DNA from: Isoetes taiwanensis
Taxonomy: Eukaryota; Streptophyta; Lycopodiopsida; Isoetales; Isoetaceae
Length of the DNA: 64,000 bases
NCBI GenBank assembly: GCA_021234155.1
Contig: JAJEKV010000005.1
Coordinates: forward strand, 19,146,089-19,210,088
Reading direction: 5' to 3'
Part shown: positions 11,946 to 23,253 of the stretch, one piece after another
Numbering within the stretch: position 1 is the stretch's first letter
Layout of the letters: every line of letters starts with the position of its first letter
Made by a program: the position numbers and the translations under genes
Notes under the pieces: model-generated
What the model saw: only the letters and a program-made list of their open reading frames with translations
What the model was told of the DNA's origin: nothing
Databases searched by the model: none

Positions 11946-12293
11946 CATTCTTCCCAAAATGGTTTTCCTCATTTGGCTTACAATTCCTCATCAAATTGTG
12001 AAGATAATTTGGCAAAACCCAAGGATCCACTTGATGCAAGTGGACCCAATGGGATAGTGAATGCTTGCATGGGATCTGCATTGGCAAATTATCGTGCGCG
12101 ATCCAGATCTGATGGCCTGTTTTCACGTATGGAACCTTATGCTGTCTTTTGAGGATTCAGCAGGAGAATCTCTTCTAGCTCAGAACAATTCTCTTCTACA
12201 CGAGGACAAGGCATTGGCATAGAATCTTTGCCTCTGGATAGGCAATGCTTCATTAGGAATAGAAATGTGGAAGGAGGCATGGCAATCATGTAG
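11946..12293 (+). pseudogene. Coding-like segment without start, one internal stop
   Basis: This frame reads HSSQNGFPHLAYNSSS, later KPKDPLDASGPNGIVNAC and FSRMEPYAVF, then TGA, then continues for about 38 residues. Amino-acid composition is protein-like, but two TAG codons lie immediately upstream, so it would have to be an exon. I do not recognise the family. Confidence 0.3.
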
Positions 12294-12716
12294 AAGGAGG
12301 CTCGTTGATGAAGAGCAGAGAGAATCAGGTCATGTTCGGGGGAGAGTCTACTGGATGTACTCCACTAAAGCATATCGTTGGCCAGCACTTGCTACAACCC
12401 CTCTATGCTCTTGCCTACACCACAGCCCTCCGGTGTGCCTTTTGCCAGAGGTTTAGATAAATATTATATTTCACAATCTCCCTCAAAATCAGCTTGTATA
12501 TTTTCTATAATTCTTATCATATTCAATGCATGTTATTATTACCTATTCTCATTTCAATCAAATTCTGGGCTTATACCTTTGAACATCAAGGCCATTGCTG
12601 ACAGTAGATCTTTCGCTGCTTTGAATTTGCTCGGCTATCTAATATCCATTGTGTAGTAAGCTGAGGAATGGAAGTACCTATTAATGCTTGTTTTTGCTAA
12701 CGGTTTGTCTCCAAAG

Positions 12717-12800
12717 GTTCTCAGCTTCATTGAAAAAAAGCTCGACCTCCTAATAAGTTCGGGTAACTCCCTTCATAGCTCAGCAAATGCTACTTCGCAG
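12717..12800 (+). CDS. Candidate 28-codon internal exon, unidentified
   Basis: The segment is flanked by an acceptor (TCTCCAAAG) and a donor (CGCAG then GTAATT). It encodes exactly 28 codons beginning VLSFIEKKLDLLISSGNS. The phase-symmetric length and good splice sites support an exon. The protein family is unknown. Confidence 0.35.
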
Positions 12801-13921
12801 GTAATTTATAAAGATAGCCTGAAATGTCTATGCGGTGCTCATTTTTTGTCTTAAAACTCTGATCCATAGCTTATCACAAACTTGATCCAAAGCTTATTTA
12901 AAACTCTGATCCGTCTCAAAATTCGGCAGTGAAATTCATCCCCTTGTTCTCTTACTCTTTCTGCATTTTTACTATTTCTGCATGATCATGATATATAACT
13001 AACCCTGATGGGAATACTACTAACTCCAAAGCTTTGCCTGCAAGATTTTTGAGGCCCTTTGTGTTTGTAAATCCTGCCTGCTCTTACATCCAGAATTTCA
13101 GAGTTTGAAATACATGCTTGGTTTTGTTGGTTGGGCATCTTGCTTGAGACTTGGGACTTATTTAGACAAAACATGAGGGCTGCGATCGCGCATGTGAATC
13201 CAGCCTAAATAGATAATAACTGCACTCTTTGGCTGTGCATCATTGGAACTGATTGAATTCCACAGTAAATTACAAATATTAAATGTTTAAAGCAACAAAT
13301 CTTAAGTTAAAAGTGGCTTCACAGAAGTTTGGTGTAGGATGAGCATATAGTTAGCTATGGCCATGTATACTTATCGGGATGGAGTTAGCTTAAATGGATA
13401 GACATAGCCATGTTAATCAAATTGGTTACCCAGTCGAGACAAGGATGCAAAGACTGGTTTCGATTCAAAAGATAAATAATACTACAAGTTTCAAATACCT
13501 AATTATCCCTTCTTTAGCTAGCGTCCTGAGATCTGCCCTCAATCATACTCAAAAGCTCCTGATAGACATCATCTACAAATTGCAAAATCTCCTTTTGTTC
13601 AGATCCATCATTGCTGAAGCAATCCCGCCAATAAGCTAATCATGCAAGAGCTAGAAGGAAAGAGGAGAGAGGAGAAAATCTATAAAGGAAATTCCACTTA
13701 TCTTGTAATTCCATAGAACCCATCGAAATGCAACATGAAATAGAAGAAAAATCGATCTGCAAAAAAAATATAAAACAAACGGAAAATTGATTCTGCAAAG
13801 GAATAGAGGCACGTGAGTATCATTTTTTTCATTATTTACGAATGCGAAACAAAAGGAAAATCGATCTGCAAAGGAATGGAGACTAGAGGCCTGGGAGTAT
13901 AATTCCTTTCACTATCTTAGT

Positions 13922-14136
13922 TTGAAGACTCGTGCTCTTGATTACTTACGTGAACAGACCCATAATAATGTCGGAGCTTGCCATAGCTCACAGCTGGATA
14001 ATCTGCTACCTACAGAGAAACTTCATTACCTCATTTGCAAATTTTTAAGACAAACCTATTCCGCAATTGCATGGGCTTCACCTTCGACTGCAGAAGAAAG
14101 GGAGGCCGCTATGGCAGCTGGATATGATACGCTCAG
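13922..14136 (+). CDS. Candidate exon, unidentified protein
   Basis: The open frame ends at a donor (CTCAG then GTAATG). It encodes LDNLLPTEKLHYLICKFLRQ and then IAWASPSTAEEREAAMAAGY, which is clearly not low-complexity. The true 5' boundary is unclear: an ATG exists at 13,922 but may not be the start. The family is unknown. It may be spliced with the exons at 9.2 and 12.7 kb. Confidence 0.35.
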
Positions 14137-14506
14137 GTAATGCAGAAACATTACCGAAAAATGCACACAAATTGCCGGATTCTGCAATTTTTGCCCACTT
14201 CCACATGCCCACTTCTGCGGATTTACCCAACATCGTTCATCAAACGGTTAGGCGTCATTCTGGTTATGGTGTGCCGCCACGTGCCAAAAATTCTTTCTAC
14301 TACTTGCATTTCTAGCTCCACTTCCAATCTGATCATGCCATGTGGTGCATCTTCAAAGCCTGAATTGCAGCAAGCTCTTACTCGACTCTTCAAGGATTTA
14401 CTTGGCATTCTACTAAATTTACTGCACATTCTGCTCATTTGCCCTCCATTTCAGACCCAGAATAGCAGGTAATTATTTTTCATGGTACAAGAATGTCTGT
14501 TTACTA

Positions 14507-14575
14507 GACATTCCTGAGATGTCGACAACGTCTTTGCACTTCCCGTGTCGACACTGATTCCATCTCAGGAATGTC
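14507..14575. repeat. Perfect 15-bp inverted repeat with nested second arm
   Basis: GACATTCCTGAGATG (14507-14521) is the exact inverted complement of CATCTCAGGAATGTC (14561-14575). Inside, TCGACA (14522-14527) pairs with TGTCGA (14546-14551). A third related arm, GAATGTCT, lies at 14491-14498. This can fold into a strong hairpin; it could be a MITE remnant or a small foldback RNA. Confidence 0.75.
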
Positions 14576-14951
14576 AACATTCCTATATACAGAATTAAAC
14601 GACCATGCAGGAATTCCTGTTTTGGTGGCATGAATATTGGAAGAAAAAGCTCTAAAGATACCTGCCACTTAGCGAAACTAAAGAAAAAAGGCATCCAATT
14701 ATACATTCTTGAACGTTTTTGCCAGTACAGGAACTAAAGTGGTCTAGGTAGGGCTAACTAAAGTGGTTTGCAAGAAAATGGACATCAAGTCAAAAAACTG
14801 CACATGGATTCAAGACTACGTTAAAAGGGAAGGTGCTCCTAAGATGCATTATTCACTAAAGAATTGACACTCTTAGCTAAGGGTCAAACGAAACTGCTAA
14901 AATCGTGGGATTTTACAGTGCCTAACCTTGACCCCTGCTAGCGCCCCCTCC

Positions 14952-14958
14952 TATATAA
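14952..14958 (+). promoter_or_regulatory. TATA box of the proline-rich protein gene
   Basis: TATATAA lies 34 bp before the ATG at 14,992. Transcription would start very close to the ATG, so the leader would be short. Confidence 0.45.
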
Positions 14959-14991
14959 TTCAAGAACTTTATGCCATTGTAAGGCTCCGCA

Positions 14992-16687
14992 ATGGAGAAG
15001 GCCTTCTTTATTATTGTGCTTTTTGTGTTCCTCATTCATCCTTCGCAGGCAACTCTCCCTATCTTTTGCAACAAATTTTTGCATTACAAGTTTTGTCCGC
15101 CTCCACCTCCACCCACGCGTTCTCCCCCGCCACCATCTCCACCTCCACCTCCACCTCCCCACCTCCTCCCTCGCCACCTTCACCTCGACCACCATCTCCA
15201 CCCCTCCCCTCACCACCGCCACCATCCCCACCTCCACCCTCCCTCCACCGCCATCTCCGCCTCCTCCATCATCTCCACCACCATCTCCTCCACCTCCATC
15301 TCCGCCGCCACCTTCACCACCACCTCCATCCCCGCCGCGCCACCATCTCCTCCTCCACCGTCTCCCCCACCTCTCCCCCACCTCCAGTCCCCCTCCCCAC
15401 CATCACCACCTCCACCATCTCCCCCCCACCTCCATCACCACCACCACCATCACCACCTCCACCATCTCCTCCACCTCCATCTCCACCTCCTCCATCACCC
15501 CCCCCCACCTCCATCTCCACCGCCACCTTCTCCGCCGCCACCTTCACCACCACCTCCATCTCCTCCCCCCGCCACCATCTCCTCCTCCACCATCTCCCCG
15601 CCACCGTCCCCTCCACCTCCATCCCTCCCCCCCACCATCGCCACCTCCACCGTCTCCCCCACCTCCATCACCGCCACCACCATCACCACCTCCACCTCCA
15701 TCTCCACCTCCTCCATCACCCCCCCCACCACCTCCATCTCCACCGCCACCTTCTCCTCGCCGCCACCTTCACCACCACCTCCATCTCGCCACCGCCACCC
15801 CCTCCACCATCTCCTCCCCACCTTCTCCCCCGCCTCCATCTCGCCACCTCCATCACCCCCACCACCTCCATCTCCACCGCCACCTTCTCCTCGCGCCGCC
15901 ACCTTCACCACCACCTCCATCTCCACCACCGCCACCATCTCCTCCTCCACCGTCTCCCCGCCACCATCCCCTCCACCTCCATCCCCCTCCCCCACCATCA
16001 CCACCTCCACCATCTCCCCCCACCTCCATCACCGCCACCACCATCACCACCTCCACCATCTCCTCCACCTCCGTCTCCACCTCCTCCATCACCCCCCCAC
16101 CACCTCCATCTCCACCCAGCCACCTTCTCGCGCCACCTTCACCACCACCTCCATCTCCACCACCGCCACCATCTCCTCCTCCACCATCTCCTCCACCCAC
16201 CGTCCCCTCCACCTCCATCTCCTCCCCCCACCATCACCACCTCCACCGAGTCTCCTCCACCTCCATCTCGCCTCCACCCCCCCCACCACCATCTCCTCCT
16301 CCACCTTCACCTCCACCACCATCTCCTCCACCACCACCACCATCACCACCTCCACCCTCTCCCCCACCACCCCCCCATCTCCGCCCGCCATCTCCTCCTC
16401 CACCCTCTCCCCCACCCCCATCACCTCAGCCACCCCCTTCACCACCGCCTCCACGACCTCCTCCACCCCCTTCACCTCCACCTCCACCTCCATCCTCCTC
16501 TTCATCATGTGTTGCAGATGCCAATGCTCTTATTTCATCATGTGTTCCATTTAAAAGTAATTGTTGTGGGCAGAGTAATTCCAAAAATCCAAATTTTGGA
16601 GCAACCTGCAATTGCAAAAATGTTCTGAATTTAACTGTGCAAGCTGTTGTCGCACAACTACAGGCTCGTTGTAACCAATGTCTATAA
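14992..16687 (+). CDS. Secreted hybrid proline-rich / extensin-like protein with 8-Cys domain (frame-broken)
   Basis: The protein starts with a clear signal peptide (MEKAFFIIVLFVFLIHPSQA), then a short CNKFLHYKFC segment, then hundreds of residues of SPPPP/PPPSPPPP repeats, as in cell-wall hydroxyproline-rich glycoproteins. The C-terminus (from about 16,507) has eight cysteines spaced C-x10-C-x6-CC-x13-C-x-C-x18-C-x2-C, the order of the lipid-transfer/hybrid proline-rich domain but more compact than usual. The start is in frame 1 and the stop (16,687) in frame 2, and SPPPP coding hops among all three frames, so several single-base indels lie in the repeat. Intact ends argue for assembly error or a recently broken gene. 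Likely role: wall or apoplastic structural protein. Confidence 0.7.
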
Positions 16688-17929
16688 ATTTGAGATGTTT
16701 CCTGTTGCTTACTCCAGACTATGAGTAGCAGCATAGGAAACGATCTTGGGCTTTATATATATGTCAGCAATTACCTACAAATATTAAATGAGCTACCAAG
16801 AGTTCTATTACAAAAAAAAAAAAAAAGATATTTCCTGCAGACTATAAAAGACATGCAGGAAGGTAAATACATAATTTCATTGACATATAAATACATAATT
16901 TCATTGAGATATAATTGATACTAAGTATTTAAAGTTACCTTTTTTGCTGTTTTTGCATAAACATCATGGGCAAGCATTTCTTATGTCATCAATGTCAAGT
17001 TAGAGAGCTTTCAGCCTGGCTTCCTTAATAAGCATGATATTTGCTTGTTTTCTAAATATTTCATGAGAAATAACTTATGAAAGCTATGTATAGGAAGAAC
17101 AAAGCTAAAAATCATGCATTAGGCCTCAAATAAGTACATCACTATATGAAAGCAATATACCTGCATAGAGGATGAGCTGCATAAAGGATGTGGTGCATCA
17201 TCTGGATGGGCTATATAACACATTCTCCTAGAACTGGCACATAGAAGAAGTTCTGCTTCAATACCATTTATTTTACAATGATAAGAGGTGTGGATATATT
17301 GTTATATACTATGGGCAGTAAGATTTTATCTCTTAAAAGTAAATTGAGCCCCTTCAAAGAACTGCATGAGAGCACATATTTAATATTCAGTCATAAATTT
17401 GATGCTTTGCACCTTCTGGGTTTAGGTTCATAAAAAACCTTGGCATGCATTGCCGGTAGAGGACCAAGCTGTATTCTGACAGTAAAGCACTTTACTTACA
17501 CCCAAATAACACCTTCTTGTTCATTTCATAGTAACTGCCAAGGTCCTTATGATCCATCTCCGCTTGATGTTCTTTCACATGCAGTCAGACGCAACCATCA
17601 TCTTCTCCATATGTATTCAGCATACTGCAAATGCCATCAGCATTATCTATGTTGTGCACATCAGCATCAACTCTATAATATAAAGGAAAGACATTCAGTG
17701 TTGCATCTATAGAGATCCATGCTATGCCATTATCGAAATGAGAGCCTACAAAACAACAATGAAAGCATACAACAAATAATCACATAACTCAAAAATGTGC
17801 AAGCTAGGATTGTAAGCAACAAGGAGACTACTGGATAATCTAGTCACAAAAGCATAAACTCATGGAACAAAGTTTACCTGCATAAGATACATGAGCAGGG
17901 GAAATTTTAAGGGACCTATAATTTTATAT
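16688..17929. other. AT-rich non-coding sequence
   Basis: No gene seen. It includes an A15 run near 16,810 and a 24-bp tandem duplication (16,864-16,887 and 16,888-16,911, one mismatch). This may be the 3' flank of the proline-rich protein gene. Confidence 0.5.
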
Positions 17930-18670
17930 AAGTATAATGAATTGGCCATTCCTTGTAAAATATGCCCCCAAAAGTGTAGCCTGAATTGGCCATTTTTCCT
18001 ATTTTTTTCTAATGTGGTAGCAACCTAATTGGCGATTTTTGAACCACATATCTAATAATGTGTAGCTCAAATGGCGATTTTTAGCCAGATTCTTATTAAA
18101 TATGGTGCCAGTTGCCCAAACATAAAGAAGTCACTACCCTATATAAATGTGTTCAAGTTACATATTGTATGAATTTGAATTCATACCCCATGTATTTAAT
18201 AATGCACAGATCGCTGGTAGGTTGAATCGGAAATCGGATGCCAGAGTCTTCGTAAAGAGGATTGAAAAGTGCCTTAGCATTTGATTTTCCAAAAGAGCGA
18301 GATTATTCTTAGGTGGTACATATATTTAGGAATAAAAATTTCTAATAATATTGGCCCCCCATAAGTGACGAATTTATGAGGGGGCCTCTGAATGAGTTAA
18401 GATTTGGCGAACTTAAGGCATTACAGGAATTGGCCAAGTGGCCTAAATGGCCATTCCATAAGCATATCTAGTTCTCACTTGGGACTAAATTGGCCCCCAA
18501 GTCGATACCACTCCAATTAGCAAACATCTAATTGGCCATTCTAATGTTATAGATAATAGGCCATAAAGTGGCACGAAATGGCGAATCCGCAGGTAGTCCG
18601 TAGATAAGGCATCCTACTCAAGCTGACCGTCGCATTTTGTCTCAACCTGTAATTTGTGGTCAAATGGCCC
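17930..18670. repeat. Dispersed AATTGGCCATT motif cluster
   Basis: The near-palindrome AATTGGCCATT or a close variant (AATTGGCGATT, AAATGGCCATT, AAATGGCGATT) occurs about ten times, e.g. near 17,940, 17,983, 18,028, 18,068, 18,427, 18,446, 18,530 and 18,575. Early copies are about 40 bp apart. It looks like a decayed short-period repeat or a binding-site cluster. There is no coding sequence. Confidence 0.55.
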
Positions 18671-20034
18671 GTCGGGGCTATTAAAATTTTCGTTGTACAT
18701 GAGAAGAATTGAAATCATCAAAACCCTTTGAATGTGTAGATGTTTGTCACTCTTTCAATGTGTGCAGGACATGAGTCAACTATAACAACACAAAATAAAT
18801 GCCTAGGGTATCAGTTTCCAAGAAATGTGTGATGGGATACCAAGACAACCATCAAGTAAACGTAGCAGATAAAGACTCACCTTAAGAAGTCCATCCCAGC
18901 CAATTGCATGGCAAAGCCATTATGATCATGCACCAACGCACTCTTTGTAACAATACAAATTCACAATCTCCAAATTGGGTGTCTGATTTCCATCTCTTAA
19001 ATGATGCTATCAAAAGCGAATTGTGTTGTCAATGAATTCACATATAAAAGCATATGTATTGGTCCTTAGAGACGACTATACTGTAATCTCACCTCTCTAA
19101 AGCAAGGTGGCTCACGAAAAGCCTCATGCAATATAGCACATTCTACGGCCTTCTTAAACACGATGGGAACAGGTATGCACTTTGCCATGTTGAAGCAACA
19201 GTTTGGATGTGGCCATGACAGAAAAAATCGTGGTACAATTTGCTCCAAAAATGTAACCTTCCAAGATCAGAATGTTGATCTGCTCCTGTAAAAATGAAAA
19301 AAAAAACATGTTTGTTGGGGTTTACCACAAATTCCAGAGAAGCATGAACGTAAATATATAGAAATATTTATAGCACAGAGATCGATTCAAAGTGTTACCT
19401 ACGAATATCCTGCACACTCAAAATCCATATATGTCTAAAAGAAGCAAGAACTGTGAATAAAACTAAGAGGAGAAAACAACAAAAAATGAGGTTCACATTG
19501 GCAAATAGCATTTTAAAGCTGAAAAAGAACTTAAGGGAAGGCAGACCTGGATAAAAGTTTGAAGCTGCTTTGGATTGGGTGCTGCTGAGATCAGATTGAA
19601 GAAGCTGCTGAAGATTTTAGAGGTTAACTGGATCTTAATATCTGCAAATAATATCTGCTCTTCCACATGTCACGTAGCATAGCCTGCATGTCATTTTCTA
19701 ACGCTTTCCTATATTGCCTTGAACATGAGAAAACATGTGTCAAACAGTAAGGACAAATAAGTAACACATGCTCTTCTCATACGGTGATGGCTCTTTCAGA
19801 TCTAGCATAGCCATTCCAGAATCCCCTGTTGATTCCACGGCTTCCTTTCTTTATCTCTAAAGAGCTTGTGGGTAGCACAACATGTAGAACCAGAACTGTG
19901 AAAACAACATCGGATGTCATTACCAAGAAACAAACTGGGACCTACAAATTAAAGATGGATTCAAATGTCCTCCTCTGCTTTATTTAGCATGTTGTTCTTA
20001 GAGTTTCCACACAAAGAAAGCAAATGCAATTTAC
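18671..20034. other. Probable intron/intergenic DNA next to SDR exon 1
   Basis: I searched the minus strand for the Rossmann-fold exons that should follow the SDR first exon (TGxxxGIG motif, YxxxK motif) and did not find them. The open frames at 19,066-19,328 (-) do not resemble SDR proteins. If the gene is intact, its first intron extends beyond this stretch. Confidence 0.4.
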
Positions 20035-20157
20035 CTTGAGCTTGTCTGAGGGCTTATAGTCCAGCTTCTTGGCCCGAGGCTTGGGTTCCATTTCATGCTC
20101 CACACGAGGTTGTTGCTCTTGCTTTTGAAGCGGAAATTGCTTGCCTTCTCCCGACAT
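20035..20157 (-). CDS. First exon of an SDR dehydrogenase (glucose and ribitol dehydrogenase homolog type)
   Basis: Read on the minus strand, the exon starts MSGEGKQFPLQKQEQQP and ends LDYKPSDKLK, followed directly by a GTAAAT donor (intron from 20,034 downward). Exactly 41 codons, phase 0. The N-terminal pattern (QxQEQQPxxEHxMEPxP then YKPSxKLK) is that of the plant glucose/ribitol dehydrogenase homolog group of short-chain dehydrogenases, where the next residues are GKVALITGGDSGIG. Those catalytic-fold exons are not found nearby. An in-frame ATG at 20,175 is a possible alternative start; 20,157 fits the family better. This is either the 5' end of a gene with a very long intron or an orphan exon. 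Confidence 0.7.
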
Positions 20158-20175
20158 TTTCACTCTGTGAAACAA

Positions 20176-22552
20176 TAAGTACTCTTGTTAATACCATACA
20201 TTAGATACAATCTACGTCCAGTGCCAAACAGAAATGGTGCGTACCTGCTGCTTCCTCAAACTCCAAGCTTCGCAAAAGAAACTGATACCCAGAGGGAGAT
20301 GCAAGATAGAGTCGTCCGCCATAATCAGGATGCAACAAAAAACATCCAGGCACCATTGCTACTGCGGAATAACCAATAACCCAGTTGCTGTATGCAATAT
20401 TCCTGCCAGAAGATCTCTAGAATCAAAGGTCTGGCTGCAAAAAGCTTTAGAAGATATGGAGTTCTAGATTGAAGCTTTTGTGCCCGACCTCGGCATCGCT
20501 CAATAAACTGAGGAAGGAAAAAACATACGGATTAATCTGAACGGCTCCATAATTTTGCTCTTGCTACTGCTGTTTACTAAGAAAGAACCGTAGAACAGTA
20601 AAACGTTCGAGGGAGGGTGAAGTGCCGGAAAACCAAGACATTACCGGATTGTTGTGCTCTGCTTTGGCGAATTCTGGCTGCCATGCTGCGTTAACCCATG
20701 GGCACCGCCCCCATCCAAAGCAAGAGAGAGAAAATGGCTGCCGGAAAAATGAAGAAAAACAACAAAAATATTTTGGAAGAATAAGTTTGGTCGGAAACCC
20801 GTTTTCAGGTGCCAAAGTCACACCCTGAAAAGGGCACACCGGCAAGAAAAGGGCCTTTACAAACAAGGTATCATTAACATGACGATTGTTAGGAGTTCAT
20901 ATCTACATCTACAAAAATTATGACTCCCATCTTCACGTAATGCGCTCCCTCCTATATGCTCCCCTTTCACTGGCCTGCACAAGTAGCACATTACGTTAGT
21001 TTAGTTAATAATTTTGTGCTTTTAGGGGACCACCCCCCTAATTACCTACTTGAGCCAAAGTACTAGCTCAAGGATACCCTACTACCTTGCACTCGATCAT
21101 GGCCCCCGTAAGGATTTGAGCTTAAGGACCATTTAGGATGATCCTATCATTGCCCATGATCAGGTGCTACCTTGTACTCGATTCCCGAGGTCGAATACAC
21201 CCGCAGTGCCTCATACCCCTTAGAATTTAAGCTAGGGAACGTCTCACGACCCCATCATCGTGCATAATCACTTGATACCCTGCCATGACCCCCCTATGGT
21301 CATGCACACTCTTGGTGCGTGTCGGCCTAGAGAATGCTTTAAGAGCGTATCTCATCATCGCCTACACTTCCAAGACTTTGGCATATGCACTCTACTAGCC
21401 AATGCATAAGCCACACCTAGAACTAAGCTAAGACATGCAACTTAGCTAACACCTGGCAAGTCGGCGTCGACCAGCTCGGAGACGACTCGGCCGTCGAACT
21501 CCTTCATAAAGTTTATAAGGGATGATTTTTCGTGGGAAAAAAAAATTAGCCATATAAAAGGGGGCAAATTTCGTAACATCTGAAATATCGCCGAGTAAAT
21601 GTGCAGGGCGGTGATCACATTCGCCTTCTCCATAGATGAATCAACAAGCCCTAAAATCGGCAAATAGCCATGTCTTGCCCACCGATGGTTCTTCTGCTGT
21701 AAAAATCGCTGCCTATAGTGGCTTTCTTGTTATCCTTTCGTTCAAGTGGAGATAGGTTGGATGGGATCGATGCTTCGCATCTGCTGGATAGCCTAAATTT
21801 CCTGCTCTATGTTCCCAGAGCAAGGGACAGAGGTACAAGGCTAACCTCCTATGACGGATTTGCATGTGGTTTTGATTATTGTGTGTGTATCCTTTCTAGA
21901 AAATAATTTAAATCCATATCTGGATGTTTTTGCATGGACAAACATGCTGTTATAGAAGGGCCATTACCTATTTGATTAGGTTCGATCTATCTACCTTCAG
22001 CATATTTGGCTCTATTTTTATGACATAATCTCTATTTTCAATTTATTTGCTAACATTTATGTCCTTTTGTATCTCTACGATGTTATGCACATAATATCAT
22101 TGTGCATTATTTGTAGGAAAACCGAGACTTTGGACTGCTAATCAAGAAGTGTTGGTCCTCTTAGCAAAATATACATCAAGAACATGTCTGTGATCAACTA
22201 TATATCTGTATTTTACTGTTGGTACATCTCTCGAAATAGTTGTTACCAGGTACTGTAGCTGCATTAGATTTTCATAGGTTTTGCTATCATATATAATCTG
22301 CTAACTGTTGGTATCCAATGCAGCATAATTGATGCATTTGCTGGCAAGCTTAACAAAGGTTCATGGTCTGCTATACACAGATCTACTTTACACACACAAG
22401 CAGTAGTGTATGCTCCTTTACGTAAACAAGCTATTAGATTATTTTTGCTGTTAAGAAGTGATAGATATGACTATTAGAGTAAACTATTGTCTCATGCATA
22501 GGAAAATTGTTTGGATAGAAGTAACGTCTTAGAGGCTGATACATTGTAAGAT
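20176..22552. other. Non-coding stretch upstream of SDR exon
   Basis: No gene supported. 21,000-21,430 contains a diffuse repeat (CTACCTTG-ACTCGAT near 21,080 and 21,170; ATGACCCCC phrases) that could be an old LTR remnant. A short open frame at 21,718-21,906 is unrecognised. Confidence 0.45.
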
Positions 22553-23250
22553 CATTCTTGCACTGCGACTCGCATGAAACCAACAAAGCGCCCGATAGAT
22601 AGATAGGCTTCTCATTCATCTCAGCAGATTTTCTACAATGGTGGACAGTGGATAGCCGCACACATGCGAACTACCCACGAAAAATAAAGGGAAAATCCAA
22701 TTATATCATTTGGACCCCAAAACAAATACAATGCTAATAGATGATTGGCTGATGTACCTGCCGAAAGCTTATCACCGGGATTAAAAAACCCCGCACTTTC
22801 GGGTTTTCGAGGAAAAACCCTAGTGATAAGCCTTCGCAAGGGGCTTAGACAAGCGTAAGGCATAGAATCGCCCAAAACCAGCGCATGGAGAAGTCGAAGC
22901 GGATGGGCTTCGCCAACCTGTACACGCACATCACCAACAACAAGCGAGAAACATACCAAAGAATAGCATCACCCGGTGAGTGGAAAAAAGCATCACCCAC
23001 GGGTGGAAAAACATGATAAGCAGAACTTGTACAAAATATAATAAACAAAGAAGGGGAGGGTGGGTTCAAAGAGAATAAGGATGCTGGCTGAGAGAAGAGG
23101 AAGCGCCGATGAAACGTCGATGAAGAACTCGCAATAAGTAGCAAACGCCCAACGATGAACGCCCCAAACGCATGCGATGCATGCATGCGACCTTATGCAA
23201 TGCATGCATGTCGTCTTGAAGCAAGAATGCCGGTCGCTACGGCGAATCGG
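22553..23250. mobile_element. Non-autonomous element, copy B1
   Basis: Left end CATTCTTGC (22553-22561) is the inverted complement of GCAAGAATG (23221-23229), followed by an imperfect hairpin (23230-23250). The interior shares the start (GCGACTCGCATG), structured core (22762-22836) and ATGCATGC-rich right part with copy A at 3.06 kb. No coding capacity. It is joined head-to-tail to copy B2. Confidence 0.65.
22762..22836. other. Conserved stem-loop core, copy 2
   Basis: The arms CGAAAGCTTATCAC (22762-22775) and GTGATAAGCCTTCG (22823-22836) pair with one mismatch. The enclosed AAAACCCC...GGGTTTTCGAGGAAAAACCC matches copy 1. Relative to copy 1, two base pairs of the outer stem changed on both sides (T-A to G-C and G-C to A-T), keeping pairing. 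Confidence 0.7.
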
Positions 23251-23253
23251 CGA

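Noticed and set aside
14938-16508. Glycine/valine-rich minus-strand ORFs opposite the proline-rich gene
   Set aside because: Mirror image of the CCACCT repeat, which has no stops on either strand; no signal peptide or other support.
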